The translations under genes and the position numbers were made by a program. A stretch of DNA of 64,000 nucleotides. It comes from Actinomucor elegans. Lineage: Eukaryota; Mucoromycota; Mucoromycetes; Mucorales; Mucoraceae. Location: the NCBI GenBank assembly GCA_026027325.1, contig JAMSLZ010000001.1, positions 1,798,001-1,862,000 of the forward strand, read 5' to 3'. Position 1 is the stretch's first letter, and every line of letters begins with the position of its first letter. The notes below the pieces were generated by a model. That model made no database searches. It saw only the letters and a list, made by a program, of their open reading frames with translations, and was not told where the DNA came from. Positions 21,373 to 32,487 of this stretch are shown here, one piece after another.

Positions 21373-23345
21373 ATGCTCATTTTACGGCACAATAGTTTAT
21401 CATCTGAAGATCTCTTTGTGATTGAGTGTGTAAGTGTTTTTAAAGAAAATGAACCGAAAAAGCTAACAGATCTACCTTATAAAGCTCATGATCAAAGTAG
21501 CCGATCCAAAATATAAAGTTGACGATCTAGCTCATTTCACAGTTCTCGATAAATCCCGGGCAGAACTATATGGTTATATACTAGGATTCTTGGAGCGTCT
21601 CGGTTTATGCGAATCTATTGGCGTTACACCATCAGAGTTTCTTGATTTTTTAGTCGATGTTGATCATGGATATTTGCCAAACGCGTATCATTCGTTCTAC
21701 CATGCAGTTGACGTAGCTATTGTTCTCTATCATATGGTCTGCGAGTATGACGTGGCTCGATACATTTCACGTATTGATATTGCAGCTTTACTGATTGCAG
21801 GCTTATGTCATGATATTGGCCATGTAAGTGTACCAATGAAATCGTTGCATCTCTTACTAAATTCAACTTTTTTTTTTTTTTTTTTTTTTTTAGCCTGGTA
21901 AAAACAACAACTATCAAGTAAATCTAAAAACTGATCTGGCTATACGATATAGCAATAAATCCGTTTTAGAGAGTTATTCTTGTACAATTACTATGGAACT
22001 ACTGACAAAACATAAATTACTGAGACATATTGAAAGAGCAAGCGGTGTTTTGGGTTTACCGACGTCTGAACCCGAAATGCGGACATCCATTATAAAGATG
22101 ATCCTAGCTACAGATATGATCTTTCATTATGAATTACAAGAAAACCTAGCCAATTTGCTAGAAATCATTGTAGAGAATGACCAAGAACAAGTAGTTCAAA
22201 TGAGAAAGTCATTACACACGCCTGTCTTGCCATCCACCACAGAGGAAGAAGAAGAAGAAGAAGAAGAGTGTAAACATGAAATGACCATATCCACCTCCAA
22301 CTCATCTAGTACTACAATCTCCCATACGCCACCTTCATCTGATACATTTCATAAAGAACATGAAGAAGAAGACATACAGGTCAAGGATATATTTTCCAGC
22401 CAAGGTGCCAAGAGTGCTATTTCGTATTTCAGAAAGAAATCGTATTTTGAAGAAGACACGATTCCGTTATGTTTAAAGACCATGCCGTTATTACCAGCCA
22501 GCCCTGAAGACGACGATGACGACGATGAAGAAGAAAACATAACAAAGACGTCTGAAAAGCACCATTCTTCTGGTGTGGATCTAGTCACGACTACCATTAA
22601 AGTGAATGGCGTGGAGAAAACTTTATATACGCCACCCAATTATATCATGGAACCTCAGCAAAGATTGATATTATGTCAAATCATACTGCATGCAGCTGAC
22701 ATCAGTAATGCGCTAAGGCCATGGCCCATTTGTCTCAGCTGGTCTAATTTGGTATGTGAAGAGTTCTTCCGTCAAGGTGAAGCGGAAAGAGACAATGGGC
22801 TCAAAGTGTCACCCAATATGGATCGTAGTCAAGTGAGTCAAACGACCATTGGTCTTCAATTTGGTGACTTTGTTGTCAGTCCCTATTTCGAAATCTTTGC
22901 AGCATTGTTCCCCAAAGCGGATGCATTATTAAAGACTTTGGCCGAAAACCGTAAACAATGGATCAAGATGGAAGAAGAAATAGCAGACAAGAAACAGAAA
23001 CAAGAACAAGAAGAAAACCAACGTTTGCCATCCAGCATGTTACCCGATAGACCCATCTTAAACCCTTCAGGTAGAAGAGTCAGTGTAGCTGCAGGTATGG
23101 TGGTGATTCCTGATGAACTGGAAGAACGTACAATTGGATCAGGAAAACATAAGCGAAAATATTGGGGTGTTCGTAGCGTAAGCCATAGTGATATTTCATC
23201 ACTAAAAGATCACCGTGAACGTTCAGACGTAGTACGCAGACGAAAGAGTGAAGAACCCAACCTGGTGATGTCTCGTAAATACAAGTTAACCATGTCGCCA
23301 AGCAGATCCAAAAAGTCAACTACTGCTGTTATTGGCCAAGAGTAA
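21373..23345 (+). CDS. Class I cyclic-nucleotide phosphodiesterase with acidic insert
   Basis: Three exons (21373-21429, 21470-21823, 21894-23345) give 620 aa. The catalytic domain contains HSFYHAVDV, HDIGHPGKNN (about aa 133-142) and HAADISN (about aa 404), the His/Asp metal-binding set that hydrolyses cAMP or cGMP, plus QFGDFVVSPYF near the domain end. Between the HDIGH and HAADISN motifs lie about 265 residues, roughly 150 more than in animal PDE4. The excess is an insert with a run of Glu (about aa 254-262) and mixed Asp/Glu (about 342-351). The canonical HNxxH is HSFYH. The C-terminal tail is basic with RRxS-type sites (RRVS, RRRKS) that suit PKA feedback; that is an inference. Intron 2 ends in 24 T before its AG. 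The first 19 codons depend on a 40-nt intron; an ATG at 21488 is the alternative start. Confidence 0.9.
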
Positions 23346-23453
23346 TAAAGAAAACTAAGGCGATTGTATTGTGCGTGTCCATTATTGCGGTTATTCAAAA
23401 AAAAAGTTTTTTTTTTTACAAAAAAGAACAGATCTCCTTTTCGTGTGTGTGTG

Positions 23454-23465
23454 TATATATATATA
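23454..23465 (+). promoter_or_regulatory. TATA box of the polyQ membrane protein gene
   Basis: A (TA)n stretch after a GT repeat, about 75 bp before the ATG at 23535 and followed by a CT/T-rich leader. Confidence 0.4.
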
Positions 23466-23534
23466 GGCTCCCTTTTTTTCTCAATCATTATTTTTATTAT
23501 ACATTTTCCCTCTTTCTTTTCATTCAAATAAACC

Positions 23535-24473
23535 ATGGCTGTGCCTTTTATTTTTCGACTCTCAGCTTACATTTACCTAGTATCATCCTTGGTGACTCCT
23601 CATCAGTTATTGGACAGTACCGCTGCCTTTTTATCGTATTTAATTATTCCACCTGCCACAGATCCTATTACACATATCTTCAAGTGTTCTATTCTTTTGG
23701 TCAGCTTCGTCGTACTATATACCGTTCTGGGCGCAAAAGCCATCTACCTATTTATTCAGCCCGAGTCAAAGCCAGCCAGCACGATGCAATCATCCAAAAA
23801 AGCAAAATCGCCTGTTATTGATTCGTTTACTAAAACCGCCAGCTCAAAGCAAATTACGCCTGCTATTGATTCGTTTACTAAAACCACCAACCCAAAGCAA
23901 ATTACGCCTAATATGCAACCAGCTGCAGATATCGTTTTACCGACCATAACAAAGGAACTTGCTATTCAAGTTGAATCAAATTCACCCATAGTATCACCAG
24001 CTGCATCGCCTACGAGCTCAACTTCAACAGACCAATTGATTGAAGACTTGCTTCAGGTCAATGTACCTCCAACACCATCCGTTTCAAACAATCATCAACT
24101 GATAAAAGAGGCACATGAACTCACACAACCCACAACGGAAACATTGATTCCGCAACCTTCTATCGTAGATCACGATGGTATTCAACACGATGACGCGTCT
24201 GATTCGTCCAACAAAAAACAGTACTATGCTGAAATCATTAGCAAGAACAGTAACCTGTCTACATTATCAGACAATCTCGAGCGTATATTTGATGCACCAC
24301 CGCCTACCATTCAGCCCAGCACAAGCAGTAGTATGGAACAACGCACACCTGCTCTCACACCACCCAATGCATCTTCTGCTGCTGGTTCTACCTTGTCACG
24401 TAAAAGTAGTACTACGAGTCATCATTCCTTTTCTCAGTTCAAGAACCGACTTCTTCAGCAACAACAACAACAA

Positions 24474-24508
<35 letters not shown>

Positions 24509-24800
24509 TCCCAGACAGGCTGAAAAACAACCCATGCAAACGCAACAAAAACAACAAATAACGAGTAATGATTCGGCTATTGATGCTAGTTCAGTCAAGA
24601 CCGTCAACAAAAAGAAACGCTTTTCTACACTTTTAGGCCGTAAAAAAAGCTTAAGTAAATCTGAAGAACCACCTGTTCCAATGCCAGACGAATCAACAAT
24701 GCCTCCAGTAACGCTGAAGCCTAAAAAGTCAGTTTCAAGTAAACTGCAAAAAGGTCTCAAAAAGACTGGTAAAAGATTCAGCTCTATTTTTTCTAAATAA
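23535..24800 (+). CDS. Polyglutamine protein with N-terminal membrane segments
   Basis: Intronless 421-aa protein of no family I recognise. Residues about 1-22 and 55-75 are hydrophobic (FIFRLSAYIYLVSSLV; ILLVSFVVLYTVLGAKAIYL), so it is probably anchored by two segments or by a signal anchor plus one segment. The remaining 340 residues are Ser/Thr/Pro/Gln-rich and probably cytosolic. There is a duplicated motif IDSFTKTxxxKQITP (about aa 95-125). A run of about 19 Gln, mixed CAA then CAG codons, lies near 24457-24506. The tail is very basic (KKKRFSTLLGRKKSLSKSE and KKTGKRFSSIFSK) and could bind acidic lipids. An antisense poly-Cys open frame here is only the shadow of the CAG repeat. Gene reality is well supported by length, promoter and composition; the role is unknown. 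Confidence 0.75.
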
Positions 24801-26737
24801 TCATCCAGCTGTACAGATATGGTTTGATACCATATACGATTACTACTACTTATTACCTTTATATATACATATACATATACTCTTTTTAATATCATTTATC
24901 TTGTCTTTTTCCTGTTTCTTTTTATCCTCGTATCCATACATATAATAAAGCTTTGTTTTTTTTGAACATAAAATCACCATAATAACCTTGGCATTTAACT
25001 GTATCCGGCTAGATAAATATTCAAAACTTTAAATAATCACTGCAAACTCGAGTAAAATACGCTAGAGAACCAATAATTAGTCAAGGTCCATCTTGTTATC
25101 ATACCCTTTGTACCACATCACGTTATGCGGAAAAGTGATGTGATATAAAGATCGACAATTGATTGTTCTTTCTTGGTGGAGCATGAGCTAGTAATTTTTT
25201 TTGAGTTATATCCGAATGAATGACTCGCCCGGTCCTTGGCACACAGCAAAAACACATTAAATGAAATGATTAGGGTACTGAATCTATGGGGACGCGCGCC
25301 ACAGTTCGATCTAGGTACACTTTGAATAGAGTGTACCTGAGACACAGGGGCCTATCTACATATGTTGATGCTTTACCAATAATCAAAAGACCTGGGGGAG
25401 GTTTCCCGGATTCAAATATTATTATTTATTTATATTTTTTGATCCAACTCAACTACCAGACCATACAAAGCTCTGTACTGTTTATCATCAGATATTATAA
25501 GAAGAAAGAAAAGCCATAAGGTACCAGATTAACGGATGAATTGCAATCAATTTAATGAAGCTAAAGAGTCCCAGTACGTCCTTTTGTGTGGCCCAGATGC
25601 AGTAGGCTCATGATGGTCATGAAGTACTCTTTAAATGCAACATTTGGCCGAGACCGGCCGAGATCACTTGCGTTGAGTAACGCGCCCATATCAATTTTTC
25701 AAAGCCCAGGTATTCCTTAAAATTAGGGCTTAGATACCTACAAAAAAAAAAAAATGTCAAGTAAAAGATAGCACATGAGAAATTGAGCTATATAAACTTA
25801 ATCAATTTTGTTGATATGGATGCCCTTTTTCGATTGGTATGCATATTGCAAAAAAAATATAACATATAATAAAAAAAAGGAAGACTCAAGTACTGGTATA
25901 GTCGGAGTTTTGGATTGGCTGCTATTACCTATGTTACTATGGCACAACTTCATTCAAACAAGCCCCATATTTTTAAACAATATTTTCTGAACTTTATGGT
26001 TCTACCATGAATTGTTAAGTTAGATTCATTTTTATAGTTACAGAGTGCTTGTGGAGTATCATCATGGACAACGTATTCAAATATCATGGTCACTACAATC
26101 GTTCCTTTTTTTTTTCTTTTGTAGGGGGAGCGAGCTCCGTTTTTATTCAAGGTCCTTTAAACGTCCGGTGTGAGAGGAAGAAAAGACTGGTATAATAAGA
26201 TTAAAATTAAGTTGACGAGTGAAATGAATGGAAAGGATTGGTAGTTACATAAGGAGAGTACCTATTGATGGCTGTAGGTCGAGTCAAGCTGGAGAAGAAG
26301 CCGTGCTATTGATTTGAGTACTTTTGAGGGACAAAAAGGAATATCATTGAAAATAAATCGCCAATGTATCTGCCAAACGCATTGTAGTTTTTCAATTATT
26401 ATACGGTTTACAGTCTCTAATCGAGCTATAATATTCAGGAACCGATGATTGTTCAGCATCCACTGCTTAATGAAATTAACATCTCCTTTTGCCAGCGTCT
26501 AACAAGCGCTTCAAAAGACTTAACAATATATATATATATAGTTAAGAAGCTTTATTATGTATTTGCTGTGATATATATTTGGCCTCAGAACTATATTAAT
26601 ATGGATATACCATTGCGTATATTGGTTATGATGCGTGCAATATATTTGAGTAAGCCATATAATAGTAGAAGTATTTGGATAGTTCTAAAACTAATTGCTC
26701 AAGATAATCACTGAAGAGTCAACTCTGGTAAGAAGGT
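24801..26737. other. Intergenic with a perfect hairpin
   Basis: About 1.9 kb with no gene I can support. Notable items are a perfect 9-bp hairpin at 25313-25338 within a locally GC-richer patch (25285-25400), a short direct repeat GGCCGAGA near 25652-25667, and A/T runs. Overlapping open frames at 25118-25519 and 26262-26714 lack motifs. Confidence 0.45.
25313..25338. other. Perfect 9-bp hairpin, 8-nt loop
   Basis: AGGTACACT (25313-25321) and AGTGTACCT (25330-25338) are exact reverse complements around TTGAATAG. GACGCGCGCC lies 25 bp upstream and ACACAGGGGCC just downstream. It may be part of a structured RNA or chance. There is no tRNA cloverleaf. Confidence 0.5.
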
Positions 26738-27497
26738 TTATTCGAAATCAACGGATGCTTCAAGGCATCCAATGTCCTCTTCCTCGTTTGTGTAAGCTCG
26801 AAAAAAAATGTCAAAATAGGTCTATACAGAACAAAGAATAGAAACATTAGAACACATGCGATTAACTGACTTGGTATAGCTAACTCACAAATGGAATTTC
26901 TTTTGGTAGGTTAAATTTCTGAGATATCTATTCATTCAACAAGTAGAGTTATTATTTTGTTAGTTTGATAAATTGAAAGCTAGTCAGCCTTTTTTTTTGG
27001 GCACCAGAGATGAGTGAGGATACTCTGCAATTACCTTAATATCACCAGCTGGGATAGGGCATCTAATGTCATTGCCTTCTTTTTCTTCGAGTGTTTTACA
27101 CAGGTTAAACCAATCTTCGTAAACAACGGCACGACCGATTTTTATCGTTACACGAACTTCAGCACCATACTCAATTGATTCCTTTAATTTCCCATTTGCT
27201 TCAATTGTAAATTCTTTACCAGGGCTGATAACCGAAGGCATTATCTTGATATCATCAATCTCCAATATATCATCTGGGGTGCCTATACACGAGGTTTTAG
27301 TTTAGTTACTTGAAGCGTTTTATGTAAAGGTATAAAGTATACTCACCGCAGTTTTCCGTGTTAACATTTGTTGGATCTTCAAATACAGTAGTGAGTTGTT
27401 TAGTAGTGATACTAGACCATTGAATCAAACTTCCAAATACCCCACACGCAAGCAAAAGAACCAAAGTAAAATAAACTAAATTTCTGTAATAAACCAT
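26738..27497 (-). CDS. ML-domain (NPC2-like) secreted lipid-binding protein A
   Basis: Four exons on the minus strand (27497-27347, 27282-27035, 26927-26889, 26821-26738) give 173 aa. A hydrophobic signal peptide (LVYFTLVLLLACGVFGSLIQ) is followed by an ML domain: ENCGTPDDILEIDDIKIMPS, SPGKEFTIEANGKL, CPIPAGDIK, and, after two more introns, LPKEIPF and GCLEASVDF. ML proteins such as NPC2 and fungal PG/PI transfer proteins bind sterols or phospholipids in vacuole or secretory lumen. Reading without splicing would stop after GDIK and look truncated; the two short 3' exons complete the beta-sandwich and its last cysteine. It is paralogous to the gene at 28769-29573, with the same intron positions and exon lengths of 248 and 39 nt. 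Confidence 0.88.
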
Positions 27498-28768
27498 GGT
27501 TAAATGTCGAAAATAAAAGCTATTCCATGAAAATATTCGATTTATTTATTATTTTCGGTGCGCCATTTATGCAAATGTATAAAAGTAAAAGTACGCCGAA
27601 AAAAATAAAATAAAGCATCTTGTATATCAGTACACATTTCATGTAACGTTTCAAAGTATAGGAAGCTTTACACTTATATTACTAGTCTCTGATAACATAA
27701 ATACTATGGTCATTATATTCAAGTTAAATACTAATTTTACTTAATGTAGTAACTTATTTGAACATCTTGCTATCAAATATCATATTTAAGCAGAATTGAT
27801 CGAAATATACTTTATGAGAGACACCGAAACAAACTTTTGAATTCCTAGATTCCTTAGACGATCCCAGTTTAATAATATTACAGCTAGTGGTTTTTTGTTC
27901 AGAATGAACTACTGCATCTTCTAGAACCACCATAGCGGAAGTAAATGTCATACATGAATGACTAGTAGTATATTACATGCAGATGCAAATTAGTATAGAA
28001 GAGTCTATAATCGATAGATTTCTCTGCAGATCTCGATTTAATGACGTACCTGATTAGCACTCTGTTCTAAATCAGAAGCTTCATCTAGTGGAACCATATA
28101 TGAACTATGGTATAGCTAATTTATACGTCATATTTGCCAACCAGTAAGCGTAAATTTCACATAAACAAGCAAGCTCTAATGACCTATAGATCCCCTAGCT
28201 GATCCTGGCTAATAAATCGTATGTCTGGTTAGTGTTTCATGATTAAAATGATTTTTGCATCTATTAGAGCCTTTGTCTAGCTAGGGAAGCTCAATAGTTT
28301 ATCAATTTGGAGATCCTTTTGCGTCCCAAATAAGCTCACATAATCGTAAGAGAATTAAATAATCATACGGTTTTTGCTATACAGGAATTCCATTCACACA
28401 GTAAGCAGTGTTATCCAAAACCCCATTTGAACTTTATAGTCTGTCGTGATTTGCAATATCTATCGTTAATTCTGCCTTATTCCAGGAAACGCCGATAGAA
28501 AAACAACAAACTTTGTGCACAAATAGTTTCATTCTCATCAAGGAAAGTAGCGTAAAGTTTCTTGTTCACAGTTTATATAATCTGGCCAATCAAGACCCAC
28601 ATCAATACAAAGAAGGACTTTTTTATATTATAAAGCAAACGCAAGATAGTTGCAGCTCTATAAATGCTTCAGATCATCGGTATTCATTCTAATACAGCAA
28701 CTTTTTCTGTGTGCTATAGAAATGTTATTTATTTAGTAAGATACATATAATAGTTATTAAAGCAGTAT
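27498..28768. other. Spacer between the ML paralogs, repeat remnants
   Basis: AT-rich spacer that contains the promoter of ML gene A and at least three degraded reverse copies of the dispersed repeat (27838-27910, 28010-28075, 28185-28245). The frame at 27754-27951 lies over a repeat copy and is not a gene. Confidence 0.5.
27838..28245 (-). repeat. Three degraded dispersed-repeat copies
   Basis: On the reverse strand the copies read CATTCTGAACA then AAACTGGGATCGTC (27838-27910), CTAATCAGGTACGTCATTAA then ATCGAGATCT (28010-28075), and CATTTTAATCATGAAACACT then AGGATCAGCTAGGGGATCT (28185-28245). All are alignable by eye to the family consensus but strongly diverged, and all point the same way. 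Confidence 0.5.
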
Positions 28769-29573
28769 TTATATCGAAGGATTCATTGAATTGTCATTGT
28801 TCACAACATTAAAGTGATGACGACGGAAACCAAAATTTACTGTTATGGTAAGACAGGTCAAAGGTGTATTATCATCCGTGAATGCATGTACTAAAACTTT
28901 GTATTTGCCCTATGTGACCATATCATCCAGTTAGATGTGTTCCTGAAACATTTGGTAAACTGCATTATCGACTTACTCTGGGTATTTCTTTGGGTAATGT
29001 GACGCCTTGGGTAACCTTGGGTTATGTTTTGTTAGTAAACTTGATAAGCTTGTAAAAGTTTTACCTACCGTCAAGTAGCCTTTTTTCATAGGGCATTGGA
29101 GCTCTACATCTTCCTTATGTTTCTCGAGCTCTTCACAGATATCAAATCTTTTACGCAGCAACTGAACTACCCCCAACTTGACCTGCACGTTCGCTGTGGA
29201 TCCAGGCAGAACTGGCCTATATAGAGTCCCGGCAGCCTCGATTGTCAAATGGTCACCTGGATTCACAAATGCTGGTTTAATCGACACTCGTCTCAGGTCC
29301 AGAGCATATGCGCCGTCTAAAACACAATCAAAAAGTCAGATTAGAAAAAAAAGAAAAAGAAAAGATGATACGCTAAATCATCAAAAGATATATAAGCTGC
29401 AAGAGCGTATACTTGCCACACGTTTCGATCTCGACGTTACTGGAAGGCAAACTAGAATAGTACCAGTTTGCTAGATATTTAGGCCAGTAGAATGATTTAG
29501 TGTATACAGCATTGATATGGAATAATAAGATCAATGAAACAATAGATATAAATGAAGCGCTCCGAAAAATCAT
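28769..29573 (-). CDS. ML-domain (NPC2-like) secreted lipid-binding protein B
   Basis: Four exons (29573-29417, 29316-29069, 29015-28977, 28909-28769) give 194 aa. The signal peptide is FISIVSLILLFHINAVYT. The ML domain follows as IETC, DGAYALDLRRVSIKPAFV, NPGDHLTIEAAGTL, DICEELEKHKEDVELQCPMK, TLPKEIPRGKYKVLVHAFTD and LTCLTITVNF. The C-terminal extension after the domain (HHFNVVNNDNSMNPSI) is absent from paralog A. The expected job is lumenal or extracellular lipid carriage. The first intron has a GC donor (TGTG|GCAAGT), at the position where paralog A has TGCG|GTGAGT; the only GT options lose the conserved cysteine or the frame. The pair looks like a tandem duplication, with the two paralogs now quite diverged. 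Confidence 0.88.
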
Positions 29574-30135
29574 GATAAACCAAGTTGTAATAGCAAACAG
29601 AAAGAAAAACGATTGTTTATCCAGCTATCTGCTCATTTATATCAAAAGGTCACATTGAAGATGTCTGAAACGCATCAAGCGGAAAATGAAGTTTTTGCCA
29701 ACGACAACGATGGCGATAATACTTTACCTCGTCTTTTTCATACAGGGCCATTTAAATATATAGATCAAAGTTTTCCAGATTTCAATTGCTCATTGAGTAG
29801 TGCCAAAAATATGGAAATTTGATTATTGAAAGTAGTAGGTTACTGCCGACTATGTATGGTTTTCTCATTTTTATGATCATAAAGCCAAACTTTGATATAT
29901 GAGTAATGGCAAAGTTTCTTTTTTGTACATAAGAATGTTTTCATATGTACACAATATGCTTCAACTGTAAGCTATACATGGCAAGTGAAATGACTATAGC
30001 CAAAAGTACCACCAAAGCCTTTCAATAGATATCGCACACTACACGAAAAATTATTAAAACCGCGATAATTTTAATTCGATAGCCTTGACAAAGAAAAAGT
30101 GTCTTGATAATTGCTTTTTGTTTATAAATTATATA
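29574..30135. other. Divergent promoter region, one possible small ORF
   Basis: Lies between ML gene B and the phosducin-like gene. It holds a 53-codon ORF at 29661-29822 and otherwise AT-rich promoter DNA. Confidence 0.4.
29661..29822 (+). CDS. Possible small ORF, 53 aa
   Basis: ATG at 29661 opens a 53-codon frame starting MSETHQAENEVFANDNDGDN and ending at TGA 29820-29822. The acidic, polar composition is more protein-like than the background. It is transcribed away from ML gene B and towards the phosducin-like gene. No domain, splice site or homolog is recognised. It may be a small protein, an upstream ORF on a long leader, or chance. Confidence 0.22.
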   Translation: MSETHQAENEVFANDNDGDNTLPRLFHTGPFKYIDQSFPDFNCSLSSAKNMEI

Positions 30136-31105
30136 ATGGACGATCCTAACGCTGATACTGAATGGTAGTTGATCCAATCTATGAAATGTCGGCATCGACA
30201 TATAATTAATCGATATCATGTAGGAATGATATTTTACGTGCCAAGGGCATTCTCCCTCCTAAAGATGAAAAGAAAGATGATGAGCTTGAAGATGCCTTTG
30301 TCGACATGGTTAGAGCAAGACAAGCAAAATTAGATAGCCTAGAAAATAAGGATCTCGATGAACTTGATGAACTAGAAGATCTCGAAGATGATCAGATATT
30401 AAACGAATATAGGTAAAATACACGATACCAGATTTCGATAGGACGATATAATTCATCAATATAACCGTTACAGACATAAGCGTATGATGGAAATGCAAGC
30501 ACAGGCTGCCAAGGAAAAATATGGCGAGGTCACAGAAATTTCAAAACCTGATTTTGTCCGAGAAGTAACTGAAGCAAGCAAAGAGTGCTACGTTGTGGTT
30601 CATTTGTATAAAGACTAGTAAGTTATAAACATACAGTTTGTATTACTATAGTGATATTAACTCTTCTTCCCTTATAATAGCATCCCTGCTTGTAAATTGA
30701 TGAATCGTTGTTTATCAGAATTGGCTCTACAGTTCAAAGCAACTAAGTTTGTGAGAATTGTCAGTGATCAATGTATACCAAACTTCCCGGACCATAATGT
30801 ACCAACCTTACTAATTTATGGCGAGGGCGATCTTAAGGCAAATCTAGCAGGCGCTATCCAATTTGGTGGCATGAAGATGACATCCAAGAGTAAGCCATGC
30901 ATATGATCTTTGAGATAGGATTCGGTACTAACAAAACCTAGGTCTTCGCGCCGTTTTATCCCAATACGGTGCTGTTCCTCCCGAGAAAATAGCTGATGAA
31001 GACGAGAAAGATAAGCAGCCAAAGAAATCTATTTATCAATCCAAGTCTACAGCCGCTCTGAGCAGTGATGAAGAAAGCGATGATGATGATAGAGGATACT
31101 ACTAA
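30136..31105 (+). CDS. PLP2: Phosducin-like protein (PDCL3/Plp2 type)
   Basis: Five exons (30136-30164, 30224-30412, 30474-30617, 30681-30889, 30942-31105) give 244 aa, close to the usual 240. The first coding exon is only 29 nt. Splicing restores the family start [20 protein letters not shown]. An acidic helical region (DELDELEDLEDDQILNEYR) and then a thioredoxin-like domain (about aa 90-210) follow: YVVVHLYKDYIPACKLMNRC, VPTLLIYGEGDLKANLAG. The acidic tail ends SSDEESDDDDRGYY. Members of this group help the CCT chaperonin fold actin, tubulin and other clients in the cytosol, and the yeast ortholog is essential. The thioredoxin-like fold lacks the redox CxxC, as expected for the family. Introns are 51-63 nt. 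Confidence 0.94.
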
Positions 31106-32487
31106 ACGCATTCTGAACAATTTCCACGGCTCAATTGATTGTAATTAGAATTGTAATAAAACAAGTAAAATATTACACGCAACAAAATGCCTGGCAAGTG
31201 ATTTGATGTACTTTAATTAATTTAAAATATCGTTTAATGAGCCTAAATGTTAGTATGGATTGGTTTGATTAGATGTGAAACTAGCATTATAGTAAGAATA
31301 TTTGTACCAAGCTTACAGATTCAATAGCTCTAAAAGCTTATTATTAAGCTCATCATGTTTTATATAATGATAATGACACTAGTTAGAAAACCTATGTTTT
31401 CAAGTACTTTAAATTTCTTTTCTGTTGCAAGCCTCAGATGAAAGCTCCTCGTTTTTTAGTTATATATCCTCATGTAGAAACACCTTTTTTTTTATATACT
31501 ATATATATATGCTTTTTACGTTTGGATGGATAGCATGTAATAAAATACTTGGTAAGTACTACATTAGCAAAATTTCATCAATGCGAAACATTCAAAGAGC
31601 CTAAATACATAAAAAAATCGTAGTTATTTATCTATAAAAACAGCACTTCTTTTCTACGGAGAAAGAAGATATAATTCTTGATACATAGTCTACTAATAAT
31701 ATATGTTTGCTATATTGAAAAAGTATTCAAATATACTATTCATGGATTGTATTATATATAAAATACTTTAGATATAGTTGTATTTGTTAAAGATAATAAA
31801 AAACAGACATTGTCAGAGGCAGATATTTTAATTGAAGGAAATTATCAATGATAAGCTTATAATTTGACGCGTCTTTAATGATAGATAGATTTCACCAACA
31901 TATTTTCCTTATATCGGTACCGGATTGTCATGAAAAATGAGATCAAGGCTCAGGGTAGTTTTTGTTATAGCATTCTCAGTCATAATTTTGTAGCGTCGAC
32001 AGCCAATAAGGAATGCGAGAAACTTACAACACAAGAAATGTACCATCGTGGTTTGACAGCATTAGATATTTTCCAGAGATAGTTCTTGAAGTAACATTAT
32101 TGGTTCTTATGGAAATTATGTGTATGCGTTATTAATACTATTTTGCCATTATGAAAAACATGATTAACTATCGTAAACCAAAGGAGGCTATACATCAATA
32201 CGTTATCGAGGAAAATGTCACGGTTATGAAGGATATACAGCGGGATACACGAGCTGTTCTATGCGCAATCTGATCCGGTATTAAGGCTGTTTACGCGTTT
32301 CCTTACCCAGATGTTACCTGAGCTAACAAAATTTTCCAGACGCTTCTGATTACATAATGTCATGGAAAGTTTCGTGACTATCTTATGCTGTGGAGATTGT
32401 ATTATGCTTCGAGCACTTGAACCTTCAAGTCAACTGCATCCTTATTTAACCAATACTCGCAAACAAGAATTTGATTTCTTAATACTA
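31106..32487. other. Intergenic upstream of SMG1, nothing specific
   Basis: AT-rich DNA between two plus-strand genes with short T/A runs and (AT)n near 31498-31510. An in-frame open stretch (from 32362) precedes the chosen SMG1 start. I see no other gene. Confidence 0.45.

Noticed and set aside
24455..24895. Poly-Cys open frame antisense to the polyQ gene
   Set aside because: Direct consequence of the CAG/CAA repeat read on the other strand.
25285..25360. tRNA-like signal (AGTTCGATCTAGG next to a stem)
   Set aside because: The would-be B box deviates from GGTTCGANTCC and no acceptor stem or anticodon arm can be folded around it.
27306..27497. ML gene A as a truncated pseudogene
   Set aside because: Unspliced reading stops early, but two short downstream exons restore the full domain in frame.
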